Below, one piece after another: positions 11,201-21,791 of a stretch of DNA of 64,000 bases. The DNA is taken from contig BTPG01000002.1 in the NCBI GenBank assembly GCA_036245525.1, positions 165,673,042 to 165,737,041 of the forward strand, read 5' to 3'. Numbering within the stretch: the stretch's first letter is position 1; each line of letters begins with the position of its first letter. The notes below the pieces were generated by a model. That model did no database searches, was not told the DNA's origin, and saw only the letters and a program-made list of their open reading frames with translations. The stretch is from Semisulcospira habei. Its lineage: Eukaryota; Mollusca; Gastropoda; Semisulcospiridae. The position numbers and the translations under genes were made by a program.

Positions 11201-11913
11201 ATCGAGTGGAGGATGTGAAGAAAGATGGCGAGATTATGTCGTTTGAAAATGTCTGTCGCATTGTTGGAGATTCCCCTGGGAGGTTGCTGGAATACAACGT
11301 TGTGAGAAGTGTCCTTACCTCGTACATGCGATGCCTTAATAACAACGCTGACTCCATGTCAGAGAGTATAACGCCAACTTCAGCAAAGGATTTTAGGATA
11401 ACAATTGTGCAGCAGAAATACAGTCCCCCTTATGCCCTTCATTTCTGGGCGATGAAGTTTGATGTCCAGTTAGGTGAATGGCATTGGGGTATTGTGAATA
11501 GAGCAACAAAGGAAGTGAGGTTGCGAGAACTGCAGTGGAAAATTCTACACAATATTTACCCAACCAATATTTTATTGTCTAAAATGGGCGTCGTTAATAA
11601 TAGATACTGCAGGTTTTGTCCTCATGAAGTTGACTTTATTGAGCATTTTTTCTACTTCTGTGATTCAATATCTCGAATCTGGAAAAGAGTTGAACAACTT
11701 TGTTCAGGAAAATGCAATGTTCAGATACGTATAACCCCTGCCCAAGCCTTATTGGGATACCGTGATAACGTGTTAGGAGCAGCAGAAATTGCATTTATTA
11801 ACCACGTCTCCTTAGTAGCTAAGCTGTGTATTAGCAAGTACAAATATGGTACACCAATAGATATCATATTTTTGTTTGAATCTGAACTTAGAATAAGAAA
11901 GTTTCTGTGGTAG
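8242..11913 (+). CDS. LINE ORF2: AP endonuclease and reverse transcriptase
   Basis: A 1223-residue protein starting at ATG 8242. The N-terminal APE-type endonuclease shows NVRGIRNK, CLQETYIT, VCGDFNCVLDN and SDHRCV. The RT domain shows NWRPISLTNTDYKILAK, GFIRGRKIS, ALDYESAYDSI, GIRQGCPFSPLAF and the catalytic YADD at 10360-10371 (about residue 707). The C-terminus carries a zinc motif CRFCPHEVDFIEHFFYFC. The protein nicks target DNA and copies its own RNA from the nick (target-primed reverse transcription). Length and domain order are normal for L1/Tx1 ORF2. Codon use is AT-rich compared with the nearby TPR exons. Confidence 0.95.
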   Translation: MDAISNINVVTLNVRGIRNKRKRNVVFRFLRQKKVDIACLQETYITDDVKEEWRNEWGGQLFCCCVSSHSMGQVILVRRDFIYDTNLVHHSDRILSMEVSIDDNILMIHNVYAPASGKKAPFLEQLVQHLNYYPISSVLVCGDFNCVLDNNKDVISGDKHSVKNVSSFNDFLINSDLNDTWRLLNPQQTEFTWSRNNPTQARRLDYALSSDEVFDRILSCEHESVSFSDHRCVTLKYCISNVTRGPGYWKYNNSLLKDEQYVKMMNALISNFKATTDETDSQIKWELLKIQIRELSINFCKIKKRKESKRLEDLQRRLNTFDIALANNPSNIDIQQLRQKTKIELEIFEQHAANSARVRARVKWIEEGEKNTKYFLNLEKARANSKIMDKLTLEDGSVVTDQNKILEEQMKHFTSLYASRTDQSPMSRLADDFISDTAIPKLSSLDSESCEGLITVDEASIGLKHLNNGSAPGCDGITVEFMKMFWAHLKDLVVDSMNKAFENGALSPSQTKAVITLIHKGKNLSRDILRNWRPISLTNTDYKILAKCLALRLANVVGDIVHEDQKGFIRGRKISTAIRLIDDTVEYMNQINSPGLLLALDYESAYDSISKEFILYSLEKFGFGREFVRWVSVIMSDAKSCVNYCGWLSGFFPAARGIRQGCPFSPLAFVVAMELFAIKIRQCKEIKGLVMPYDGSDELKLLKILLYADDVTMFLRDEHDLRNALAIVAHFSKFSGLQLNKNKSEAMWLGSKKNCDEQYGVLRWSKKVKILGIYFKNDQPASQVEENWTGRIQNMRSIISKWKKRKLSIRGKACVVKTFIISQMVYAMQALSIPSDVLDEINTLLFRYLWKNKNLNKKAFEKVKRSVMCSDYCEGGIKMINMRDMQASFLCEWAARLRTAIKPTRDTVLPKHALGVFGHDLICFEFNINSKKCKGLENIKSTFWRDVIMSWLDTVKNKPTTVLWNSKVLMYKSNVLFFKDWVRAGVYRVEDVKKDGEIMSFENVCRIVGDSPGRLLEYNVVRSVLTSYMRCLNNNADSMSESITPTSAKDFRITIVQQKYSPPYALHFWAMKFDVQLGEWHWGIVNRATKEVRLRELQWKILHNIYPTNILLSKMGVVNNRYCRFCPHEVDFIEHFFYFCDSISRIWKRVEQLCSGKCNVQIRITPAQALLGYRDNVLGAAEIAFINHVSLVAKLCISKYKYGTPIDIIFLFESELRIRKFLW

Positions 11914-11999
11914 AGACAATATTGTTTCCCGGAGATTCACGTAATAGTTGCACGCGACTCACATCTCGAATTACAGTAACTGTGAAACTAATTGTAATC

Positions 12000-12115
<116 letters not shown>

Positions 12116-12472
12116 ACACACATACATACACACATACACGCTCACGAACTCACAGGCATACAAGAGCGCCCTCTCAGTCTGCGCTTCTGTACGTGTAGAT
12201 GTGATGTACATGCTTATACATTGCCACATACCTGATCTATGTTAACAACTTGTGGCTGTACTTTGTACTATACCGATTTTGTGAATGAAATGTGTCCATT
12301 ATAACGAACTAAAACAAACTGTCCATCAAATCACCTTTTGAGAGTACAACGTAAACTGTTGTCATATCTAGTGTGATAATTGCTCCACTGTAATATAGTT
12401 GAGTAAATAAAATCTATCCTTGAAATAAAATAAAAATAAGGGAAATATGATGTCAGAAGGAAGCAAATAAAC

Positions 12473-12571
12473 AAAAAAAAAAAAAAAAAAAAAAAAGAAA
12501 GAAAGAAAGAAAGAAAGATTGGACACCTTCTAACTGGGGCATTTGTCGCCCATCTTGACTGATTTCCCAAA

Positions 12572-12603
<32 letters not shown>
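12473..12603 (+). other. Double A-tract tail of the LINE (possible 3' transduction)
   Basis: AATAAAC precedes a first A-run (12473-12496). A (GAAA)n stretch follows, then about 58 bp of unique sequence (GATTGGACACCTTC onward, 12517-12574), then a second A-run reaching the target duplication. The first tail plus downstream genomic sequence plus a second tail is the layout of a 3' transduction. Confidence 0.6.
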
Positions 12604-12608
<5 letters not shown>

Positions 12609-12756
12609 TGGTGCCAGAATAGCTTGGCGCCTATAGGCGCCAAGCTATTCTGCCGCCACCCTTGAACTATCATGGTCGATCTGTCTCCTGAATTGTAATG
12701 CAGTCTTCAGAGGATAATCCAAAATGTGGGTATTTCGTACCTCGGGCTCAATGAAG
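12604..12756 (+). mobile_element. TTAA hairpin MITE, subfamily B, right half
   Basis: Resumes with the second copy of the target duplication (12604-12619), then the hairpin AATAGCTTGGCGCC / GGCGCCAAGCTATT and a right end of CTCGGGCTCAATGAAGTAA. Confidence 0.85.
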
Positions 12757-12883
12757 TAACAGTTACTGCTATTCTGTGTGTGTGTGCTGTAGCTACGTGT
12801 TTGCATGCAGTGTTCCTTATGACCACATTGACTTTGTTTGTAGCACTCAGGCATCGGATAATCCTTGCGTATTCTACCAGCTT

Positions 12884-13085
12884 TTAATACAGCCCCGACA
12901 CACCACACTAAGATACGGCTCGACCGTGGTGGGTGGTGACAGAAGAGCTTGGCGCCCACAGGCGCCAAGCTCTTCTGGCGCCACCCTTGAACTAGCATGG
13001 TCGATCTGTCTCCTAGATTGTAATACTGTCTTCAGAGGACAACTTCAAAATTTGGGAATTTCGGCATTGGGACGCAATGGGATAA
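12884..13085 (+). mobile_element. TTAA hairpin MITE, subfamily B
   Basis: TTAATACAGCCCCGACACAC to ACGCAATGGGATAA. The stem is GAAGAGCTTGGCGCC / GGCGCCAAGCTCTTC with a CACA loop. Ortholog of 39237-39445, which keeps a perfect terminal TTAA. Confidence 0.85.
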
Positions 13086-13305
13086 CACGGGTGGTAGGAA
13101 ATAGCACCACTGTTTCTAACAGCACGTTTTAAGAGCCGACCGATTATCTCATGCCTGTAAGTTATAGAGTTGAAATTACACTTAGTTGATTGTGCCTGTA
13201 GCTGAGCACCTACGACAATACACAAATTATCTTAACCAGTCTATGTTTTTCTTTTTTACTAATGTGCTGGTGTGTGACAATGGACCGTACAGTTTAGACC
13301 GGCCT

Positions 13306-13525
13306 TTAAGCTACGTTTCCATAAGCACGAATCTGATACGAACACGATCCGAACCCGATGCGATGATGCAATTTTCCTTCAAATGTGCGTCATTTTCGTT
13401 CAAAGGCGGATGCGAATTCGTTTATCGCATCGGACATATGGAAACATAAAACATGAAAAGGACTTGCACGATTTTTTTCTGTTTCGGACCCGCTTCGGAT
13501 TCGGATCGGAATCGTGTTTACGGTT
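13306..13525. mobile_element. Copy-1-specific insertion, possible MITE
   Basis: The segment from about ACGTTTCCATAAGCACGAATC to GGATCGGAATCGTGTTTACG is missing at the orthologous point in copy 2 (near 39905). Its ends contain partly complementary CGAATC/GATTCGG and ACGATCCGAACCCGA motifs. Exact boundaries and class are uncertain. Confidence 0.4.
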
Positions 13526-13548
13526 CAAAATCACAGACCGACATGATG

Positions 13549-13549
<1 letters not shown>

Positions 13550-13580
<31 letters not shown>

Positions 13581-13655
13581 TATTATTATTATTATTATTA
13601 TTATCATTGTTATCATTATTATTATTATTATTATTATTATTAATAATTTATTGAT
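13550..13655. repeat. (AAT/ATT)n array
   Basis: Starts as AAT repeats and turns into ATT repeats, so the array itself is palindromic. Counterpart of the (ATT)n at 39932-39998. Confidence 0.9.
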
Positions 13656-14023
13656 TTTTTAATTAATAATTTCTATTTATTATTGCGTATCTTGCAATGT
13701 AAGTGCATTTTCACTTGGAGAAATCCTAGTATACAGATTTTTGTTGACATTTACTTATTCAAGGAGAACAACATCAGTAGCTGCGAAAGTGTCGTATATC
13801 GTTGCCTCCGGTACCGCCATGTGACACTTTCGCAGCTATTGATGAGGGACGGTTTGAATGAGTTAACTTATGCTTTTGACTGCTACTCATTTGGCAAAAC
13901 ACTGTGTAAAGACAACAATAATTGTGTCCATCAAGAACAGTTGCTTAAGTTTTAGAAGTGTTTATAATGCACTTTTGCTTTGAGGTTTTAATATACTTGT
14001 GTATTGGCAATAGCTGCCCCAAA

Positions 14024-14111
14024 GCGCAAAAGGTCATCGGACCTACTTTGGCCCGCGCACTACATTGCGCGAGCCAACGGTGGTCTACGTCGGCCCTTTG
14101 GCCTTTTGCGC
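14024..14111. repeat. CpG-rich palindrome, family H
   Basis: GCGCAAAAGGTCATCGG on the left pairs with CTTTGGCCTTTTGCGC on the right, around an inner GCCCGCGCA / TGCGCGAGC stem. Copies at 40272-40356 and 45231-45320. Confidence 0.75.
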
Positions 14112-14472
14112 ATTAGGTGTACGTGTATCGTGTAGAATAATTTAATCAGTTACACAATGCCCTCGGTTTTTTTTATTAGACCTGACGATGTACTAATCTG
14201 CACTAATAGATCAATGCACTCTTGTTTTTAGACATGACGATGTACTAATCTTGTTCTGTCTGGCTAATAAAATCATTAACTGTGTTTGTTGTGTCATTTT
14301 GCGTGTGTTTAGTGCGACAACGCACCCACACATGCGCATTCACACACGCATTCTCACGCAAGAACGCTCACACACACATGCACGCACACGCAAGCACGCA
14401 TACGCATGCACGCACGCACACACACACACACACACAGGCATGTACACACATATACACACACACACACAAGCA

Positions 14473-14473
<1 letters not shown>

Positions 14474-14515
<42 letters not shown>

Positions 14516-14584
14516 ATCTATCTTATCTATCTTATCTATCTAATCTATCTTATCTATCTTATCTATCTATCTATCTATCTATCT
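14474..14584. repeat. (ATCT)n array, 3' tail of minus-strand RTE-like LINE
   Basis: Tetranucleotide array directly abutting the 3' end of the minus-strand RT fragment. Tandem tails of this kind are typical of RTE-type elements. Confidence 0.8.
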
Positions 14585-16440
14585 CCCGTAGTCTTGCCGA
14601 CCGTTGGGGCACCACTGATGACTTGGCAACCAGCTCCCTCCATTCCTCTCTGTTCTCTGCCATTCTTAGCGTATCACCCAGCTTCAGTCCTGTCCACTCT
14701 GAGATATTGTCCTCCTATCTTTTCCTCTGACTTCCTCTCCTTCGTCCTCCTTGCACAGTGCCTTGCAGGATTGTTTTGGCAAGCCCTGCTGAGCGCGTGA
14801 CATGCCCATACCACTTCAGTTTGCGTTTTTTCACAATGGCTAATAGGTCTTCATAGGGCCCGATGGCTTGCCTGAAGCTGCTTCCCACTTCCTCGTTCGT
14901 GATGTGATCTCTGTATGAAATGCCAAGCAGCCTTCGAAAACATCTCATTTCAGTGGCTTGTATCCTCCTTTCAAGGTCTGCTGTGAGGGTCCATGACTCA
15001 CAGGCATACAAGAACACCGAGATGACTAAGGAGCGCATCAGTCTGATCTTGGAGCAGAACGTGATGTTTCTGTCCTTCCATATGGTCTTCAATCTTGTCA
15101 GTGCTGTTGTTGTCTGTGCAATCCTGGACAATATTTCTGGTTTTGATCCCTCATCTGTCACAATGGCTCCTAAGTATTTGAATTTATTAACTATTTCTAG
15201 TTTTTGGCTTCCAATCATGACGTCAGTGCCAATGCCGCTGTTGTTATTTGTCATTAGTTGTCTTCTCTGCACTGATTTCCAATCCCATATGCAATGGCTG
15301 TACTATCCAGCTTCTCCACCAGCTGAGCTAGCTCATTCTCTATTCCTGCAAGGTCATCAATGTCGCCCGCAAAGCGCAAGTTCTGCCTCCAATATTGACA
15401 GTTCCTTCATGATCTTTCAGAGCGTCTGTCATGATTCTTTCCAGGAAGATGTTGAAAAGAGTAGGTGAGAGCAAGCAGCCTTGTCTGACTCCGACTGTAG
15501 TCCTAAACCAGTTTCCTATTTTGCCGTTGAAGCAGACTGCGCTAGTGACCTTGTTGTAAAGGTTTGCTATGACTTTGATCAGGTTGGCATTTATGTTGTA
15601 TAGCTTTATGGTGGACCAAAGGCTGCATGTCACACCCTGTCAAACGCTTTCTTAAAATCCACAAAGACATGATAGAGGTCTTGCTAGTGCTGGAGGTACC
15701 TCTCACATAAAACTCTCAGGTTGAAGATCTGCTCAGTTGTGCTGCGCCCTGGTCTGAAGCCTGCCTGTTCCTCAGCTACGATTTCCTCTGCCTGTGGCTT
15801 CAGCCTGTTCAGTAGGATCTTTAACATGACTTTGCTTGAGTGGGATATAAGACTAATCGTGCGATAATTCTGGCATTGATGTAAGTTGCCTTTTTTGGGG
15901 GAGAGTTATTATAAGTGATTGGGTCCATGGTGTGGGCCAATCCCCTGACTGCCAGATCTTATTGCAGATTGTTAGTAAGGCGCTTATCATGTCTTCTCCC
16001 TCTTCTTGGACTAGTTCTGCAAGGATGTTGTCTGCTCCTGCTGCCTTCCCTTTGTTCAGCAACTTCACTGCAGTCTCTACTTCTTCTCGGAGGATGGGAT
16101 AGTTGCCATTGTTGGTCACGGGTGGGTTGGCAAGTATACCTGGGTCCCTTGTAGCTCGGTGGTTGTACAAATCTGAGCAGTACTCTGTTCATCTCTTCAG
16201 TATGTCTTGGTCTTCCGTAAGACAGTTCCCTTCACTATCTTGAATGATCGAGGAGCGTCCTTGTTTTACACTGGTCAGGTCTTTCACCAGCTGGTATGCT
16301 TTTTTTGCTATTATTTTTGTTCAGATTTTCTTCTACGTGCTTACACTGATCTTCAATCCGCTTATTCTTTGCCTTTTTTATGCTTTTTTTTTTTTTTTGA
16401 TATCCTGGTTTTTTTCCCTGTATTGTTTAGCTCCTTTTAC
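14585..16440 (-). mobile_element. RTE-like LINE fragment, degenerate
   Basis: RT pieces are read on the minus strand in three frames. They are an N-terminal part (15853-16170: EEVETAVKLLNKGKAAGADN), the central RT (15340-15633: TTVGVRQGCLLSPTLFNIFL) and a C-terminal part (14715-15272: YLGAIVTDEGSK, LYACESWTLTADLERRI). The EN domain is missing. Frameshifts and stops separate the pieces and the YADD/FADD box is not intact, so the element is dead. It is the same family as the insertion at 62652-63859. Nothing at this place in copy 2 (near 40500) corresponds to it. Confidence 0.85.
14715..15272 (-). pseudogene. RTE-like reverse transcriptase, C-terminal fragment
   Basis: An open stretch of 185 codons with the hallmark thumb region: FKYLGAIVTDEGSKPEIL, RLMRSLVISVFLYACESW and KRKLKWYGHVTRSAG. 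It aligns by eye with residues of the fragment at 62652-63842. It lacks catalytic residues and is a remnant. Confidence 0.85.
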
Positions 16441-16442
16441 CT

Positions 16443-16532
16443 ATGATTTCTTTTTCTTACACACAAACACACACACACACACACACACAAGCACACACAT
16501 ACACACACACGCACGCATGCACCCTCCCCCCC

Positions 16533-16576
<44 letters not shown>

Positions 16577-16621
16577 CCATCCTCCACCACCCCTCCCATC
16601 CCCCCCCCCCAACCCATCACC

Positions 16622-16655
<34 letters not shown>

Positions 16656-16708
16656 ACCATCCCCCCCTCCCTGCACACACACATCCACACACACATGCAC
16701 ACATACAT

Positions 16709-16782
<74 letters not shown>
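16443..16782. repeat. CA-rich compound microsatellite
   Basis: Several (CA)n arrays separated by C-rich spacers (CCCTCCCCCCC, CCATCCCCCCCC). Long ORFs of the His-Thr type across it are artefacts of the repeat. Confidence 0.9.
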
Positions 16783-16783
<1 letters not shown>

Positions 16784-18730
16784 GAGACAAAAGCTTCAGA
16801 GTGGGTTACCTACCATTTTATGTGAAAATGGGTTCCCATATTTCTATTTATTCTAGGGCTCTGGAGTTGATGCGAATGTTTAGAACTCACCTTATAACTA
16901 AGCTCTACAACTTAAAATAAAATAGACATTTTCTAGAAACAGAGCCACTATATGGAGAAAAAATGGGTTTCTACCAATAAAGTGGGTGCCTCTCAAACAA
17001 AAACTGGCACTACAGTGAAAATGGGTGTCCTCTTCAATCATTCATTGTAGCAAGGACTATTTTAATAAAATTAGGCGTCTGTAATAAGGTAAAGTTAACG
17101 GAATATTTGATGCTTCTTTTCCACATTTATTTGATTGTTGTCATTCTTTTTTTCAACTTAATGTGTATTTCTTTTTTTTTTTTTTTTTTTTTTCCTGCAT
17201 TAAAATTGTCAAGTACAATGACACAACACGCAGTGAACAAACTACCTCACTAAACATACTTCTGTTTAATTTTATTATGATTGTTTGGGTGGGGTTGTTG
17301 GGGGGGGGGAGGGGGGGGGTCATCACTTTGGGTTTTATAGAGCTGTTAAATGCTCTCTTATGAATGAAAGATTTTCATTAACAGTGGAATCAGTAGGTCA
17401 TTTCAGAGGCATGAACCGAGTTGCATGTCGAACCACTCACAAATACACATTTGGAGTGCACCAGATGGATCCAGTTAGCCAAGTCCCACATTCCACACTA
17501 TGGGACAGCTAAGACTGAGAAGCAATCGCGGCGTTTATGGCATGGTACAAGGTTTAAAACTAAGAAACTGTTGTTTTTACAAGCGTGTCGGGCAACAGTT
17601 TTTATTAAATCTGTTTTAAAACCTCTTTAAACTCAACTTTTGTTAATGTCAAAAGTGTTTTAATTTACAGGCGTGTCGTAACTGTTATGCATCTATTCCA
17701 ACGTAATAGTGCTGGATATTTTTCCCATTGTCGCCCTCTCTCTTCACTCAGCACTCGACTTTCCAGTCCTTCCCTCAAATGGGCAGCATTCACACAAACA
17801 ATACTTTACTATTACACCCTTTGGCAACATTAGGTTTTTTTTCTCTGACCTAGCATTACATCGGAAAATGGTCCATCCAAGCCTGCACTCTTCATACTGC
17901 ACTAAGCGACCGACTGTAGCAGACGACGCACCTAACGACACTGACTGTGTGACGTCATTTGCATTCAATCAATTTGTGCATACAATCTGACAGGAGTTGC
18001 AGTCGAAACGAAAGCATAACACCAACAAACCCACAAACAGGCTGAACCAAAAGGTCGGGCAGGACACAAGACAACAGCAGCCTCACCCAAAGTCTATATG
18101 TCCTCTCTCACACTGCGCACTTACACAATCACTTCACTTCATAGCAACCGGCGCACGAATACATAGGCTAAGTCGATGGCAAACGAATACATGGCTCTCA
18201 AATTTGTCACTAGACATGACCTCCCACCACATCACCCCGGAAGCACAACACAACTCAACACTTTTTTAACAAAACAACCACACCCTAAAATAACAAACCT
18301 CATTTTGTAGCAACATAAATAATTTACTCCCTCAAACAACTATAACACCACCACCCACCTCCCCCCCCCTACCTTTCGTATCTCTCTGTTTCACTTTGGC
18401 TCACCCACGCAGTCGACCCATATCAGCTATTAAGTTATTTATTGCTTAGAAGGGTGATGTCACACACGCCCATTTTAGGGGTTTTGTGCACACACACACA
18501 CTGCTGGGACAAGTTCAAACACACTAGAGGCGTGTCTTTTAAGCACACAAGTGCATTTGATAACGCCAAAATGAGAAAAATTGATTTATTTTTATTTTTT
18601 ATGAATCTTTACCGCAAGACAATGCAGAAACAACCCTCAGAAAAATGGGTGTCTGTCTTGGGCACCCAGAATTTTACACACACCCATTTTCCATAAGGAT
18701 GGTAAAGACAGTCACCCATTTTAGGTCTTT

Positions 18731-18735
<5 letters not shown>
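16783..18735. other. Unassigned insertion-like segment with ATGGGT motifs
   Basis: No gene recognised. The segment has no counterpart at the orthologous place in copy 2. AAAATGGGT/GTGGGTGCC-type motifs occur near 16826, 16965, 17022 and 18645. Reverse-complement ACCCATTTT occurs near 18470, 18683 and 18713. It contains a T-run (17170-17193) and G-runs (17300-17320). Confidence 0.45.
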
Positions 18736-18811
<76 letters not shown>

Positions 18812-18828
18812 ACACACACACACACACA
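18736..18828. repeat. (CA)n microsatellite at a retroelement tail
   Basis: Array immediately followed by AAAGTTTGGTTTCAAAAGTT and GGTTTTATTTGTCA. The minus strand reads as an AATAAA signal followed by a microsatellite tail. Equivalent junctions occur at 27568 and 40655. Confidence 0.85.
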
Positions 18829-19061
18829 AAGTTTGGTTTCAAAAGTTTGGTTTTATTTGTCAGCACGCAAACACACTGTAATCATGGAGATCAAACACAT
18901 TCTCTGACACGACTACAATACTAAGATAATCAAACTGTTTTCAGCAGACAAGGTGGTCTGCAATACAGGCACAGGTTAGCCTCAGTATAACGCGATACAT
19001 GTGAGTCCTACACTCACACAGAACTAATCGCGTTGACAGTAATGCGGTGTTAAATATAGAA

Positions 19062-19163
19062 TCTTACATCGTTGTTTAGGTGATACTGAGAATCTCACTA
19101 TAGTGATTATCTTACAAGCGAAAGCGAGATTTTCAGTATCATCTAAACACCGGTGTAAGAATC
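19062..19163. repeat. Palindromic element
   Basis: Left arm AGAATCTTACATCGTTGTTTAG and GTGATACTGAGAATCTC. Right arm GAGATTTTCAGTATCATC and TAAACACCGGTGTAAGAATC. Arms of about 45 bp with scattered mismatches. Not present at 27770 or 40870. Confidence 0.7.
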
Positions 19164-19602
19164 TATTTACTCACCTTTTTCTTTGCATAAAATCCGATGT
19201 GAGTTAGTTTTCAGCGCACGCCTAGTCACAACACAGCCGACATTGTGTCTTGGCAAAAATCTTGACGTAATTTACCTTGTAATGCGACGTCAATATTTTG
19301 GATGCCAGACAAATGTTCCTACATGATGACGTAATAGCGCACTACGTGACGCTCGAGTGCCAGTCGTCACTTTGAAATGATGTCATTGCACGTGAGCTAA
19401 AAGTAGGTCAAGTTTCAATATCGCGTGTGCCCGTACCTTTTTGTTGGCCAAGCTGTATCACAAAGCTTTTCCGCTCAAATGCAGTAAAGAAGGAGGTGTG
19501 TAAGAAAGCTGTTTATCATACATTATAGACGCTAGAAAAGTACTGAAAACAAGCAACAACAACAAAATAATAATAATAATAATTACGGCATTTATAATGC
19601 GC

Positions 19603-20316
19603 TTATCTTATAATAATTATAACACTAAGCGCGCACTCACTACTCGCGCACGCATGCGCACGCTCTAGACAACGACTCACGTACCACAAATAGTGAAATA
19701 AATTACGACAGTCAGCTTGGGGTGGGGAGTGTGGTGATATAGTGCTATAACTGTTGAAAGAGGTGAATTTTGAGGGCGGACTGGAAGGAGGAGAGAGAGT
19801 GTTTCTGACGGAGAGAGAGTGGGGGAGTGTTCCAGGTGGATGGACCGTATACTGAGAAGGAGCGGGGTCGAAAGTGCTGAGTTTGGTGCGGGGGATGTGG
19901 AGGCGGAGAGGGTCGGAGGCGGAGCGGAGGGAGCGGGAAGGAATGTAGGGGTGAAGTAAGTTGGAGAGATAGGCAGGAGCGCAGTTGTTCAGGGATTTGT
20001 AGCAGAGAGACAGAATCTTGTACTGGATGCGTTGTGGGATGGGAAGCCAGTGAAGGAGTTTGAGCAGGGGAGTGGTATGGTCGGATTTTTTCTTTCTGAG
20101 GACGAGGCGGGCAGCATTGTTCTGGACGCGCTGGAGAGTGAAAGTGGTGGAGTGAGGGAGGCCGGAAAGGAGAGAGTTGCAGTAGTCGATGCGAGATAGG
20201 ATGAGAGAGACAGCAAGTTTGGTGGCAGCTTCGGTAGTGAGGTATTTTCTGATTTGACCGATGCGGCGGAGGTGGAAGTAGCATGTCTGGGCCGTGGCGG
20301 AGACGAAACTGGTCAT
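19603..20316 (-). pseudogene. L2/CR1-like LINE ORF2, C-terminal module
   Basis: Shows the typical post-RT motifs of L2/CR1 elements: TTEAATKLAVSLILSRIDYC, LQRVQNNAARLVL and LHWLPIPQRIQYKILSLCYK. It is out of frame with the RT ORF, which it overlaps by 4 bases at 20313-20316, so a frameshift separates them. Confidence 0.85.
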
Positions 20317-21266
20317 GGAAAGAGAGGAATGGAGGATAATGCCGAGGTTTTTGGCCGAGTCAGAGACGGAGATAGGGGTGCTTCGAGTTGAAGGTGGAGA
20401 GAGGAAGGGAGCTGGGAAAGTTTCTGGCGAGTGCCTACCAGCATGGCTTCCGTTTTGTCGTCCTTCAGTTTAAGCTTGTTTGCTGTCATCCAGTTTTTCA
20501 CGTCTTCGTAGCAGTCAGCCGTGCGAGTCAGTAGTGACTGAGTGTTGTCGAGTTGGTCTTTGTCTAGTAGTTGTGAGTCGTCAGCGTAGAGGTGGTGGTG
20601 TATGTGGTGAGACTGGATGATGTTGGACAGGGGAGAGGTGTAGAGTGTGAAAAGGACCGGGCCCAGGACGGACCCCTGTGGAACTCCGCAGGAGAGCGTG
20701 ACTGGGTTGGAGGAGACGCCGTCGATGGTGACGGACTGCTGTCTGTCGGAGAGGTAGGAGAGAAACCAGGAGTGAGCAGAGTCAATGATGCCAAATGAGT
20801 GGTGAAGGCGGTGGAGGAGGATAGAGTGGTCTATAGTGTCGAAGGCGGCAGAGAGATCGAGTAGCGTAAGAAGGGATATGTTGCCCGAGTCGGTGGAGAG
20901 AAGCAGGTCGTTTAATATATGTAGAATGGCTGTTTCAGTGCTGTGATGTTTGCGATAGGCAGACTGGAAGGGACTGAGGAGGTTGTTGTCGGCGAGGTGG
21001 AAGTTGAGCTGGTTGAGAACAACCTTCTCAAGAAGCTTGGACAGGAAAGAGAGATTGGAGACTGGGCCATAGTTTTTGAGTTCGTTTGGGTCGAGGTTGT
21101 GTTTTTTGAGGAGAGGACGGACGATGGCGGACTTGAAGATATCAGGGACGGAGCCGTTCTCTAGAGATGTGTTGATGATGTCGGTAATGAAGGGCAGAAG
21201 TTTTGGGAGGCCGTCCCGGTAGAGAGAAGATGGGAGGGGGTCTAGTTCGCAGGTTTTGAGAGGCAT
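20313..21266 (-). pseudogene. L2/CR1-like LINE reverse transcriptase domain
   Basis: An open stretch of 317 codons. Visible RT blocks are ELKNYGPVSNLSFLSKLLEK, FQSAYRKHHSTETAI, LLTLLDLSAAFDTIDH, SCGVPQGSVLGPVLF and the catalytic LYADDSQL. It is the palm of a target-primed RT. The block upstream (21272-21640) is in another frame, so the polyprotein is broken. Confidence 0.88.
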
Positions 21267-21791
21267 GGACTTTATTGTCTTGAGGACTTCGTCCTGAGAG
21301 ACGGGGCGGAAGGACGAGAGGGGGGTGCCGGAAAAGGGGGTGTCGGGAGGGCAGGGCGGAGAAGGCAGAGTGTCGAGTGTGTTGCGCAGAGTTTGGATTT
21401 TGTCGGGAAAATAGGTGGAAAAATCGGACGGAGTTTTTCTTTGCTGTGTGTGTTGGGGAGAGGAGAGTCTTTAGCAGTGCCTAGGAGTGTGTTCAAGGTA
21501 GCGTAGAGGGTTTTAGAAGAAGTGGATTCCAGGATTTTGTTTTGAAGGTGTTTACGTTTGGAGTCGGAGGTCATTCTGCAGATTTTTGATCTACTTGTTC
21601 GGAAGATCTGTCTGTGAACGGTGAGGTCAGATGAGCGCAAGCGGCGTTTCGCTTGTCGGCGCTCGCGCTTGGCCTCAGCAATGTCGTCAGTGAGCCAGGG
21701 GGAGGGGGGTCGGTTGGGTATGGAGCAGGTGGTTACAGGTGCATGGGTGTCTAGATGTTTTCGAAGGGAGGAGTCGAAGTGGGATGCAAGA

